A DNA stretch of 64,000 bases from Phymatolithon calcareum. Its lineage: Eukaryota; Rhodophyta; Florideophyceae; Hapalidiales. Positions 54,511 through 64,000 of the stretch are shown here, one piece after another. How positions within the stretch are numbered: position 1 is the stretch's first letter; every line of letters begins with the position of its first letter. Where the stretch lies: positions 1,116,001 to 1,180,000 of the forward strand of contig OZ345372.1 of assembly GCA_977006965.1 (NCBI GenBank). The letters are read 5' to 3'. Made by a program: the position numbers and the translations under genes. The notes under the pieces are model-generated. The model made no database searches. It was not told where the DNA came from and saw only the letters and a list, made by a program, of their open reading frames with translations.

Positions 54511-54586
54511 GTTTAAGTTCTCCATACTTTTCGCTCTTCATTTCTATCTTTTGCATAGGCGCAAAGCGCCGCCACGGAGCCACTTG

Positions 54587-54810
54587 TAGATTACTATATA
54601 CACTGGCATTGAGTAGCAAGCAGTGGAAACAACTCAAGCAAGGAGTAAAAGACGTTTACGTACACAAATTTCAAGGTAGGCAAGTCTGCGTCACCGGTCG
54701 TAGGTGAGCACTTGCGCGATTCCGCGGTCGGTTCGAAGGCCGGGAATTAGCATTCTATCTTTTGTGTTACTACACTTTCTCCCTCAGACAAAGAACCCTG
54801 TCTGGTCACA
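54587..54810 (+). repeat. Copia 5' LTR, second part
   Basis: Matches 60217-60441 of the 3' LTR from TTACTATA to the terminal TCACA. Confidence 0.92.
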
Positions 54811-54899
54811 TTCGCGAATTCCCCCATTCAGGGAGATATCCGAGGAAAGATCCCTCAAATTTGAACAGAAATAGCGATCTCACGTTTTGTTGAGATTGA

Positions 54900-55130
54900 A
54901 AAAACTCTACTACTGGTTCTGCTGGTAGTACTGTGCCTGTTGTTGTCCTTTTTGCTGTCGCTGCAACTTGTACTGCTACTATACTGTGGCCGCCATTTCT
55001 GCTCTTGCTGCCGCTGATATTGCTGCAAATACTGTGGCTACCATTGCTGCTGCTGTTACTGCTGCTACTATTGTTGCTGTTGCTACCTGTCTCTATTCGC
55101 CCGCCACTGTGTTGTTTTGCTTTAGGTATT
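54900..55130 (+). repeat. Degenerate CTG/TGC trinucleotide repeat
   Basis: Runs of TGCTGC, CTACTG and TGTTGC in the copia leader. ORFs on both strands here (Leu-rich or Ser/Asn-rich) are products of the repeat. Confidence 0.8.
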
Positions 55131-55354
55131 TGCTGAAAGAAGTGGTAGTACCTGTCTTGTTTAGCCTGGGGTGCTACTCGACTCCGCTGTTCCAGTCTGA
55201 CGCTGAAGAACCACCAGCAAAGGGAGAACAGGGTGTCGGCCAAAGCCTGTGGTGTCCGCGGGGAGGACCTCTGGACTGGGTGTTGTAACTTTTAGAATCG
55301 AACAGCCTTTACAAAACAACGAAAGATGGCAATAACGGAGATGGACGAGAATTC

Positions 55355-56659
55355 ATGGCCCATGTTGAGTTAGCCGGACTCAACGAAAATTTATTAGCGC
55401 TAATCCGGTCTCTCCGTGACCTTTCGGCTCGGATTGATGCTGGCGCAATGACGGGTGAGCAGGTAAAGTGGGTATTTGCCAAAATGTTTCCTCCCGCAGA
55501 TTTGTTTTCGCCCTAAATTCGTTCTATACCTGCAATCTATCCCAATATTCGGGACTGGTTGAATGAACAAGGCGCCAACTTGACTGTTAATTCCTCACGT
55601 CGTATCGTAATGACGTTTGCGACTAGTATCTATGAGGACAACGAAGATACTGTTGCCGCAGAGGTTAAGGGCGTAATAGTGCGAGGATGGACATCTTCGC
55701 AACCTGCTGCATCAGCTACATCCGGTATCGCAAGGAACGGAGACTCAACCCGCTCTGACAACGGATCTCGCAAAATGGCACAGAGTATCGCCATGAGGTT
55801 CCGAGAGAATTTTTCCAAATTCTCGGGAGGTATCGGTAATGCATGGATGGAGTACGTTGCTACGGATAAGCAAGTCGCCCGAGATTACAATCTCACACCA
55901 ACCCAAAAGTTACAGTTTCTCTACAACCTGCTTCGAGGAGACGCTAAAAGATTCTATCTTGATAGAGTCGATAACCAAGTGAGTAGTTTCCAGTATGCCG
56001 TTGAAATGATTAACAACGAGTACAATTCTATTGTACGTCAAAACCGCGTGAAGAATTACCTCTATGGTGTCTGTCTGAACAAGTTTGTAGAAGAAGGGAT
56101 AACGGAATCTGAGTCGCTTGAGAAGCTTTACAAACTCATTACGAAGCTCTCACCTCAGGTCTCTCAGTCTCACCGCGGGGATTCACACAAAATAGAGTTC
56201 TTACAGAACGCTACTGATGGTTGCACTTGGGCATCTGAACCTCTCACCAGCATTGCATCTCATTCGCTCTCTTTCCAACAGCTGTATGCGGAGCTCGAAG
56301 CTGCTCTTCATCTTCGAAAGGAAGCACAACTAGCCGTCATGAGAGACAGTGCCACTAGGACGATAAAACCATCAGAAGGAGCCGAGTCTAAGGTTCCTGG
56401 TATACTCTATCAGGGACAAGGTCACTATCTGAATAGTCACAAAGGCATTGGAAATCGTTCGCAAAGTGCACCGTATTATATGCCAAAGCCGAAGCCACCA
56501 AAAACCTTCGATCCATTCAAGATAATGGGCTGCTTTAATTGCGATGATCCCAACCACACAATTAAGCAGTGCTCTAAGCCTGTTGACGCAACTAAGGCCG
56601 CTAAGCAGAAATGGAGTACTTGGCAAAGAAGAGTCGGAGGAATCATAATGCTCACATAG
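55355..56659 (+). pseudogene. Copia Gag
   Basis: The frame starts at ATG 55355 (MAHVELAGLNENLLAL), has one stop at 55514-55516 and is open from ATG 55559 to 56659. It has a helical capsid region (SKFSGGIGNAWMEYVATDKQ, LLRGDAKRFYLDRVDNQV), typical of copia Gag, and a zinc knuckle CFNCDDPNHTIKQC near the end. The pol ORF overlaps its end in the -1 frame, with no classical slippery heptamer visible. Confidence 0.82.
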
Positions 56660-58212
56660 TGCTCTATGAGCTGTGCATTCAACTCGACAATTCAGAAGAC
56701 GAGCAAATCTTTGATAAAAACGAAGAAGTCGAAAATGACATCGAGGAAGCCATAGGCGATGCTGATCTTTTCGAAGCTCTCATATCCTACACAGAGATTT
56801 CTAGTCCTTCAGAGCTCTGCAAAATTCCATCAGAGGTCAACTCTGCCTCCTCACCATTTGAGATTCACGTCACCGTACAGGGAGACGAATCTTTCAATGG
56901 TGCATGCATAGACACCGTAGCTGAGAGGTCCGTCGTCGGTAGATATCAAGCAGAAGCATACTATCGATTCGTGGGAATTCCGCTAGTTATAAGAGCAGAG
57001 ACATCGGAAACTTCAAGGGCATATAAGTTTGGCAGTCAGCGAAAGGGAAGCATAGGAGATGTCAAATTCCGCTTTCCTTACGCAGATGGCAAGCACATGG
57101 TCATCGACATTGACGTAATCGACCTCAATGTTCCTCTGCTGATCGGTCTAGATGTTATGGATGAGTACGACTTGCTAGTTGATACCGTGGACAACAGACT
57201 TGTCTGCAAGAATCCTCCTTGGAGCGCTCCTCTCGTCCGAAAGCTCGGTCACGTTTACTACGAGTGGGAATATGAGACTATGTACACTGAGCTAGAGTTG
57301 AAGCGCATCCATCGTCATTTCTACCATCCACAACCAGGTGGAATCTGCAGCTTGATGAGGAGAGCCGGTGACTCGAGCGCAAACCCAGAAACACTGAAAA
57401 TGCTGGACAAACTGACCCGAGATTGTGATGTTTGCCAACGACTGTCTGAACAAACTGGAAGATTCCGTGTCTCCATACCGCTTGATGACATTGTTTTTAA
57501 CCGCCTTGTTCTAATTGACCTGATGAAACTAGAAACGAAAACTGTTCTTCACATAATTTGCAAAGACACACTTTTCAGTTCAGTTGTGTTTCTTGTTCAT
57601 GGGGAGACGTCTGCTGCTGTCTGGCAGGCGTACGCCAGATATTGGGTGAATCCCTACGTCGGCTACTCAAAGTCTATTCATGCTGACCAAGGTTCTCGAT
57701 TTCAGTCCGACGAATGGAAAGCCTTGTTGAAATCGTGTGGAATCGACCGGCACGATTCTGGAGTTGAAAGTCACAATGCCCTTGGTGTTGGTGAGCGTTA
57801 CCATCTGCTTCTGCGCCAGATAATTCGAAAGGTTAGGACGGTCCATCCGAACGTACCGCTTGATGATGCACACTCGTTTGCAGTCCAAGCAATGAACTGC
57901 ACTGCTGGACCGAACGGATTATCGCCAACACTTCTTGTGTTTGGAATAATGCCACAGTTTCCCTCTGGCTTCTTGGATCTTCCAGGGCAAAGAGAACGCA
58001 TGACGTGCATGAAGTTTGCAAGAAAGGAAATGACTAAGACAATAGCATCGGCAAGACTGAAGAGAGCAAGACGCAGAGGTGTTCCAAACGCTTCCGACAG
58101 TGACTCAATGATTGGAATAGATGTCCTAATGTATAGGGAGAAACCAGTGAAAAAAGGGTGGGCCCATATACAGTTGTCGTTGGAGACAACAAGAACGTTC
58201 GGCTGGATGTAG
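56611..58212 (+). pseudogene. Copia protease and integrase
   Basis: The protease region carries ACIDTVAERSVVG, where the usual D-S/T-G-A reads D-T-V-A, and a LLIGLDVMDEYDL segment. Integrase has the zinc module HRHFYHPQPGG and CDVCQRL, and a D,D,E core: LIDLMKL, IHADQGSRF and the Glu in GVGERYH. A frameshift near 58160 moves the reading into the next frame (58158-58379), which then meets a stop. Confidence 0.88.
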
Positions 58213-58577
58213 GTGGGAACCTGACGCTTGTTTCTGTGGACAAAATCAAAGAATACAAGAGGGAAAATGAGGAAGTCGTGGACATCATTGAGCCACGACC
58301 AAGCTCTGAACCAATTCCGAAAGCTTCTGATGACCTTCTGGAAATGGACAAAGTATTTGAACGAGTTATCGCTGGCTAAGTGTTCTTATCTCAGCTGCAA
58401 AGCAAATTAGCAATACTGACTGTAAGAACAGACGGTACTGAAATTGTCGACTAAACCCCGAGCGGCATTCTTCTTACCGAAATCATTGACAAACGCGATC
58501 CGAAATCGAAGTCTACACCCTTTTCTGCAGCAAGAATGTCTGAAATTGACAACTAAATAGCTCGGAATACCTGGTCC

Positions 58578-60011
58578 GTGGTGAAAATGAGATCTATACC
58601 TCAGAACTCCAACATAATAAGCGGTCGTTTTGTTGAAACCCTGAAACGTGTTGGTACAGAAAGGGAAACCGCCAAAGCAAGGTATTTAGGTCAAGTGTTT
58701 AAGGACGACATTAAGCCATTTCTCGTTCACAATAACCTAACCCTACGCCAGAGCTCAACTAAGATTATTGCATCCATTGCTGCTATTAAGGGATTCCGTA
58801 TTTCTTTCCTTGACGTGACACAAGATTATTTACAGGAAAAGGACAAATTCTCAAGAGCGATATATCTCAAGCCTCACTCTAAGGATATGGATCTATTTGG
58901 ACTATTCCCTGATGAATTATTACGTCTCGAGAAACCACTGTACGGAATAAGCGATGCTGGTGACTATTGGGGCGAGACCTTGCTTAACCATGTTCAGAAC
59001 GAGTTGAAAATGGTTTAGATCAATGGTGACACTTCTCTGTACGTGAAGAAGCTCAATTCTGAAACTGTTGAACTTCTCGGAATCTTTGTACATGACTTGA
59101 TGTTTGCTGGCAGTGCTATGTTCAACTCCGAAATCAGAACAACGATGGTAAAATTTGAAACCAAGCCGATTCAATGGGATAATTTCGAGTTCGTTGGTGT
59201 TTCCATTACCACTGTTCCGAACATTAACGGTAAATTGGAGATCCAAATCAGCCAGCCTCCGTACGTCGACAAGGCACGAGAGCTCCCAAGTGATATCAGC
59301 TTCAATATGTTTCGAGCAGCTCGTGCTGTCATCGGATGGCTTGCTCAAAGTCGCCCTGATGTTTTCTGTGCCATTAATCGAGCTTATCAAGTTACTGAAA
59401 GGATGTTCGACAAGAAGCACGTTAATGAACTGAATGAAGCTATACGCCGCGTGAAACGGAGCTCACGCTTGAGTTTGAATTTTAGAGCTTTAGATTCCAA
59501 GCCTTTGAACCTTCGAGTATATGCAGACGCGTCTTTTGCATCAAATGAAGACTCGTCTTCTCAACTGGGCTATATTATCCTGCTATGCGGCAAAGACAAC
59601 AACTCTCATATTCTTGCGTACAGCAGCAGAAAGTCCAAACGAGTTGTAATATCCATAATGGCCGGTGAAATATACGACTTCTCAGCCGCCGTCGACCATG
59701 GATTCATTATCAAGCATGATCTCGAAATGATATTGGGTTACAAAGTACCGTTGTCTATGTTTACGGACTCTAAGCAGATCTTCGACGTCATTACTCTCGC
59801 CTCCCATACTACCGAAAAACAGCTGATGATTGATATTGCTCCGACCAGAGAGGCCTATAGCAAGAATGAAATCTGCAATGTCCGTCTCGTTCTCGGGGGT
59901 GGAAATCCAGCAGACGGAATGACTAAGCCTGGGTTTTGCCGTGCTCTCTTCAATTTGCTTAATACCGGATTTGATATCAAGCCTGTTGTGCAATGGGTCT
60001 ACCGCGTCTAA
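58578..60011 (+). pseudogene. Copia reverse transcriptase and RNase H
   Basis: One frame with a single amber stop at 59016-59018. Motifs: FLDVTQDYLQ, LRLEKPLYGISDAGDYW, IFVHDLMFAGS (the usual YVDDL has His at the first Asp position), SRPDVFCAINRAYQ. RNase H shows LRVYADASFASNED, AYSSRKSKRVVISIMAGEIYDF and MFTDSKQIFD, ending NPADGMTKPG. Structure and order are those of Ty1/copia pol. Confidence 0.9.
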
Positions 60012-60034
60012 GATCACCACGACCTCGAAATTTA

Positions 60035-60046
60035 AAAAGGCGGGAC
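60035..60046 (+). promoter_or_regulatory. Copia polypurine tract
   Basis: AAAAAGGCGGGAC lies directly before the 3' LTR. Confidence 0.7.
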
Positions 60047-60441
60047 TGTGAAATATTTGGGGTATGTCCGCTCTGTGCAGCTGACGTGCACTGCGGTCCT
60101 CGGTCGAGGCTCATGATGAGTCTGGACCACGACAAAGGAGATTTCTCATGAATTGGACCAAAAGGGGATTATATGTGTATCTGGACCACAGGGGCCGTGG
60201 TCCTATATTTGGTCAAGTATGTTACTATATTCACTGGCATTGAGTAGCAAGCAGTGGAAGCAACTCAAGGAAGGAGTAAAAGACGTTTGCGTACACAAAG
60301 TTCAAGGTAGGCAATTCTGCGTCACCGGTCGTAGGTGAGCACTTGCGCTGTTCTGCGGTCGGTTCGTAGGCCGGGAATTAGCATTCTATCTTTTGTGTTA
60401 CTACACGTTCTCCCTTAGACAAAAAACCCTGTCTGATCACA
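60047..60441 (+). repeat. Copia 3' LTR
   Basis: 395 bp, TGTGAAATATTTGG to GATCACA, uninterrupted; it defines the original LTR. Confidence 0.93.
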
Positions 60442-60490
60442 CGCGCTTCTTCTCTGCTTACCACTCGTCATAAGACGATTCCACCCGAAG
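60442..60490 (-). repeat. Interspersed repeat copy C, right part
   Basis: CGCTTCTTCTCTGC and GACGATTCCACCCGAAG continue the repeat interrupted by the copia element at 51975. Confidence 0.75.
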
Positions 60491-62391
60491 CAACTTCGAT
60501 GGTTCCACCATTCGCGAGTTCACGTGGAGGACCAGAATGTTGGACTCTTATCTTTACAGTACATTGTGAAAAGGGATGAACGAACAGGAGGCACGTGAAA
60601 AAGTTCGATAGGAGTATCTAGATGATTCCTTTCTCAGGCTCCGGTGGACCATGCAAAGCGAGAGGTGTTGCGTCGAGAGCACGAGATGGAAGTGGCGAGA
60701 CAAGCGCTTTAAATTTTTCATGGTGCTAAGGCGAACGATCAAAGCTGCAAGTCAAAAAGCTGAATTGTGAGGTCGAAACTGGCAGCTTACATTGAGACCA
60801 TCTTCTAGGACGGAAAACTGGGAAAATGTTGAGACTAGTAAAAACTGGTAAGTGCCGCAGCATGTAGTAGATTTGCAATTCAAGACGTGAATCACTTGTA
60901 GGAGCCTAGCTGTGGCGTCCAATGCCACTATCAAACTCCAATACAAATAGCTCCCTTCAAATTGTCATTACAGCATGCATTTACAGCTACCCCTTACAGA
61001 AAGGATTACAGTCATTACAGTACCTTAGGTTTCGATGCGTACTTACACCGTGAAGGATCACCAAGGGCAAACCCTAGAACCACTGCTTACAGCTTACAGG
61101 TGCTTACACTGCTAGGAAGCTGTTTCGCGGCTTCCAGATTCTTCCGTTGATACATTTATCATATTGCCAAGTCATCCTTGATCCAATTCTTTTTCTATAA
61201 AGGTCGCCGCTTCGCGGCGCCCTCGGCATTTTGCCAGAGAACAACCCGACCACAACCAGTGTGCCAACTTGTGCGATTTACAACCCTACACTAGCGGAGC
61301 ATCTCCATCGAGCAGCGATCTATAGACCATAGAATATCCGCAAAAATTGCCGAGTGTCCCGTTTATCACAGATCAATTGAACTTCCATAGTTGCAACTGC
61401 TGTAGATGAAAAACTCGCAATGCTTCAACAGAGTTACTTGGACCGGTTCGGTATGGTCTAAAATATAGAGTTCTGCGAGCTTGCATAGCAGAACGGTATT
61501 TTCGGACTTGGGCGTGGAATGATTTGGATATTGCCGCCAAGTCTTGGGGGGGAGTTTTTGTGCGTGAATCACACTTCGTGTGCGGATAAGTCAGAGTGGG
61601 GGGAAAGACTCACAATGGATTCTGACTTACCTGGAGGCGTGAGTCTCTAAGGAGTATGAAGTGCACGTACGGATCTCTGGCCAGGAGTTAGTAAAGAGGG
61701 TTTACTGACCCGGTCTCGTGTGTAGCCGCGTTCACGTCGCGACCCCTGTGCACCTTCGGGTGTCTAAGAGCTGCACAATTTCACCTGATGAAGACTCATG
61801 ACGGACGGGGTGGCACCCGACCGATACTTAACTTCTCGGAGACAATGAGCAATGAACATGTACGGAGATGGAGATGTACACATAACGTTGGTATTTTTCG
61901 CATAAGTCGTAAACCCCTATCGGAATCGTTTAGTCAAAGTTGTAAAGCGCGGTGTCCTGGCAACATGCCCTAGTAGCGACACCTGGCCTCGGGGAGGCCT
62001 TTAAGTTTTCTTCTACGCATAACGGCGCAGCTTTTTAAATGATCATAAATTTGTGGAGTGTTTGAGTTCTCATCTTAACTGTGCTATCAGTTCTGGTTCG
62101 TCAATGGAAGTGGTGTTGGAACTCCTTCTCTCGCGGTTGGACTTGGTGACGTGCGAGGCGGATCTGGTAATAACTAGTGAAGTCGCTGGCCTGTATCGCA
62201 CTGGCAAGGAACGATCGAATCGGACTCTAACGAGGACGCCGACGTTTACGAGGATGGGTGGGCATATGGGCTTTGAACCCGCTACCTGTTGACGGTGTTG
62301 TCTATTTAGACTGTGAGTGTCACCTGTGTTAGTTCACAACACTTGCCCTCGTCCCTTAGGGAATGGGACTAGGAGGGGATGCCGTGGGTGA
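60491..62391. other. Intergenic or element leader, no gene seen
   Basis: No motif-bearing ORF. A GC-rich hairpin (GCCGC-TTC-GCGGC) lies near 61204-61217. The last part is probably the leader of the ORF that follows. Confidence 0.35.
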
Positions 62392-62481
62392 GGCGCCTCT
62401 TCGAAAATTTCACCTGCTAACAACAACAATCGAAGCAGTAACAGGCTGCTTTTGGGAGAGTTTACCGAACTCTTCGCGGGG

Positions 62482-63816
62482 ATGGGAAAAGATGTAGATT
62501 ACATATCGAAGTTTAAAGATGTGGTAAGTAAGAATTTGAAGACTTATGAAACCCGGGGACGTGAGTTCCATACCGGGATGATTGAGTTTTTGAATTCGAA
62601 ACTGGATGCTTCGCGCAATGTGCCACTGCGATGCGATACTAACGATTTATGGGAGGTAATTACTAACGTGGTCGCCGGCAATTTACCGGCACCCGTAAGT
62701 AGTGGAAGTGAATACGATGACACTGAGCTGGAGGACGCGCGTAACGGTGATGCTAACAATCCGAAAAATGCAGATGCCTCCGAATCTACAACTAATACTA
62801 GAGGAGGGCCATCCAACGCCGGGCCCTCTCGCAAAACCAAAACGCGCAAATCCAAAACCAGGGCGGGCCCATCCAACGCGGGCCCGTCGCGAGGACACAA
62901 AAAGAAAAAGAACTTTAAAAGAGGCCAGCCAAAGAGAGTTCAACTAGCGGAAAGCGAAAGCGACGACAGCGGCGATAGCGACAGCAGCGAAGCGACACCG
63001 AACGTAGCCGATCTTGCGCAACAGATCAAGGTCCTTACTAACATGATAACCGGCGGCAATCCACCACGCGGCCGGCGGACCTTTATCGAGAAAGCGAGAG
63101 CGCGTCAGAGGGGCAATCCAGACTCGAGCGATGATAGCTCCTCTGACGATGACGACAGTTATGACGAACGCAGCCGGAAAAGCGAACGAAAGGGGCGAAA
63201 GCATCAGAAGCAGAGGCGCAAAAAGAAAGAATCTGATGACAGCTCCTCCGATGATTCCAGCAGTTCTGATGACTCATCCGATTCAGACTACAGGAAACGT
63301 GATCGATTGTCGCGAAAGAAGCAGATGAAGCGGCGAGAAAAGCGGAAAATGGGGAAGTTCTGGAAAAAGAAAGAGGAAGAGCCGTACCATTTCAACCTAC
63401 CCTTATGGAAGAAGGTCACCGACGAACGATTGCAATACTACTTCAGCCGCTGCCACACGATCACCGATTTCGTGCGAACCCATGACTTTAAGACCGAACG
63501 GAACAAATATGAGAGCGAATCTATTGCAGCTGCCGTTGATTTGCTCATATCCGACCTCGGTATGAAAAAGGCGAGGAAAAGCGATGCCGTGGAAGTCCTA
63601 CTGCGTCGATTAGCGAAAGTCGAGCTGGCTGACCGTACCGGAAAGTGGGAAGTTGCTGCCCACATGTTTGAGGATCGAAACGAGGAAGGTGCGGTGGTCA
63701 GCCGCGAATTACGTGCCGCCCGCCGTGCAGCGCGACTCGAGCGTGAGCTTATGAAGCCCCTAGGAAAGAACCCCGACACAAAGAAAGAGGGGGCTGCTGG
63801 GGCTCGCAAAAATTAG
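62482..63816 (+). CDS. Gag-like charged ORF, probable retroelement ORF1
   Basis: 444 residues from the first in-frame ATG at 62482; the frame is open from 62392 but has no earlier ATG. A short folded N-terminus (DYISKFKDVVSKNLKTYE) is followed by low-complexity repeats (GPSNAGPSR twice), Lys-rich tracts and long Ser/Asp blocks (SSDDSSSSDDSSDSD). A helical C-terminal domain comes last (WKKVTDERLQYYFSRCHTIT, then AAAVDLLISDLGM). No zinc knuckle. A second ORF starts 10 bp after the stop. The layout suggests the nucleic-acid-binding ORF1 of a retroelement, perhaps DIRS-like, but no catalytic domain is in view. It could instead be a host nuclear protein. Confidence 0.6.
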   Translation: MGKDVDYISKFKDVVSKNLKTYETRGREFHTGMIEFLNSKLDASRNVPLRCDTNDLWEVITNVVAGNLPAPVSSGSEYDDTELEDARNGDANNPKNADASESTTNTRGGPSNAGPSRKTKTRKSKTRAGPSNAGPSRGHKKKKNFKRGQPKRVQLAESESDDSGDSDSSEATPNVADLAQQIKVLTNMITGGNPPRGRRTFIEKARARQRGNPDSSDDSSSDDDDSYDERSRKSERKGRKHQKQRRKKKESDDSSSDDSSSSDDSSDSDYRKRDRLSRKKQMKRREKRKMGKFWKKKEEEPYHFNLPLWKKVTDERLQYYFSRCHTITDFVRTHDFKTERNKYESESIAAAVDLLISDLGMKKARKSDAVEVLLRRLAKVELADRTGKWEVAAHMFEDRNEEGAVVSRELRAARRAARLERELMKPLGKNPDTKKEGAAGARKN

Positions 63817-63826
63817 GAGAACAAAA

Positions 63827-64000
63827 ATGAAAAGATTTGTTACCGATGACCGACGTGAGTTATTCCCCCTACCGATCAGGGGAATTAATGGCAGGACGAG
63901 TGGAAAAGGGCCTCGCCATAGGTCACGAATATGTGAGGAAAATGCCATACTGACGACCACCGCGCACGTACTAACCTGTCTCAATGCCCTCTCCAGGGGG
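63827..64000 (+). CDS. Second ORF of the same unit, truncated by the window
   Basis: ATG 63827 (MKRFVTDDRRELFPLPIR) is open to the end, 58 codons. It begins 10 bp after the stop of the preceding ORF, a spacing seen in polycistronic retroelements rather than neighbouring host genes. Too short for a domain call. Confidence 0.4.
   Translation, partial: MKRFVTDDRRELFPLPIRGINGRTSGKGPRHRSRICEENAILTTTAHVLTCLNALSRG

Larger units (their letters stand above)
52147..54586 (+). mobile_element. 2.44-kb purine-rich insert in the copia 5' LTR
   Basis: Absent from the 3' LTR, where GTCAAG is followed directly by TATG and TTACTATA. The insert begins TCCACGAC and ends with a GGCGC-AAA-GCGCC hairpin (54558-54570), 16 bp before CACTTG. 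Apart from a short left part, the plus strand is very rich in G and A, with recurring GTGACACAAGG and GCACAAGGGG-like words. No target duplication found. A 5' TC and a hairpin near the 3' end recall Helitrons, but the terminal CTTG is not the expected CTRR. ORFs in it are by-products of base skew. Confidence 0.7.
51976..60441 (+). mobile_element. Ty1/copia LTR retrotransposon
   Basis: Order is Gag with zinc knuckle, protease, integrase, reverse transcriptase, RNase H; integrase before reverse transcriptase identifies Ty1/copia. LTR starts TGT(T/G)AAATATTTGG and ends TCACA. Flanking pentamers CACGC (51971-51975) and CGCGC (60442-60446) look like a target duplication with one change. The 5' LTR contains a 2.44-kb insert. 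Few stops remain, so the copy is younger than the gypsy element (LTR difference about 6 percent by eye). Confidence 0.93.

Noticed and set aside
54806-55288. Ser/Asn-rich minus-strand ORF and Leu/Ala-rich plus-strand ORFs
   Set aside because: Products of a degenerate CTG repeat in the copia leader.
62262-62290. tRNA T-arm-like GGTTCAAAGCCC on the minus strand
   Set aside because: No matching acceptor or anticodon arm can be folded around it.

Overview
The window is nuclear DNA of a eukaryote, most likely an alga and plausibly a red alga; the lineage is my inference. Host genes are compact and almost intron-free: one 90-bp GT-AG intron in the formaldehyde-dehydrogenase gene is the only intron I could place with confidence in a protein gene. 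Other pointers are a tRNA-Lys with a D-loop insertion plus an ordinary anticodon-loop intron, a kinase of bacterial PPK1 type, ER and peroxisome proteins, and a heavy load of nested eukaryotic transposons.

Layout. 0-2 kb: the start of a DJ-1/PfpI gene and a membrane-anchored pepsin-like protease, both on the minus strand. 2.4-7.1 kb: transposon debris, including a piggyBac-like element with four copies of a palindrome and a 76-bp retroposed tail with a 12-bp target duplication. 7.2-20.4 kb: the main gene island, with acyl-CoA oxidase, an SDF2-like MIR protein, class III alcohol dehydrogenase, a membrane glycoprotein of unknown function, tRNA-Lys(UUU), a probable plastid membrane protein, an NFRKB/INO80-G homologue and a small possibly myristoylated protein. 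21.1-33.0 kb: a decayed Fanzor gene (eukaryotic TnpB relative, RNA-guided nuclease family), split by a 9.3-kb Ty3/gypsy retrotransposon flanked by a perfect CACAA duplication. The gypsy element carries a broken antisense extra reading frame. 33.8-39.4 kb: nested DNA transposons (two pogo/Tc1-like, two hAT-like with perfect 8-bp duplications) and a LINE reverse-transcriptase relic. 39.4-47.4 kb: mostly unassigned AT-rich DNA with one more TIR element. 47.5-51.1 kb: a small divergent ORF and a polyphosphate kinase fused to a C-terminal Nudix domain. 52.0-60.4 kb: a Ty1/copia element whose 5' LTR is interrupted by a 2.44-kb purine-rich insert. 62.4-64 kb: a charged, low-complexity Gag-like ORF followed closely by a second ORF that runs off the window.

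How the genes work together. The host genes are unrelated housekeeping functions: beta-oxidation, glutathione-dependent formaldehyde detoxification, ER quality control, chromatin remodelling and polyphosphate metabolism. There is no operon logic. The two strongest leads are the Fanzor relic and the PPK1-Nudix fusion. The antisense ORF in the gypsy element, the tRNA with two insertions and the purine-rich insert in the copia LTR come next. All assignments are by eye from motifs; no database search was possible.
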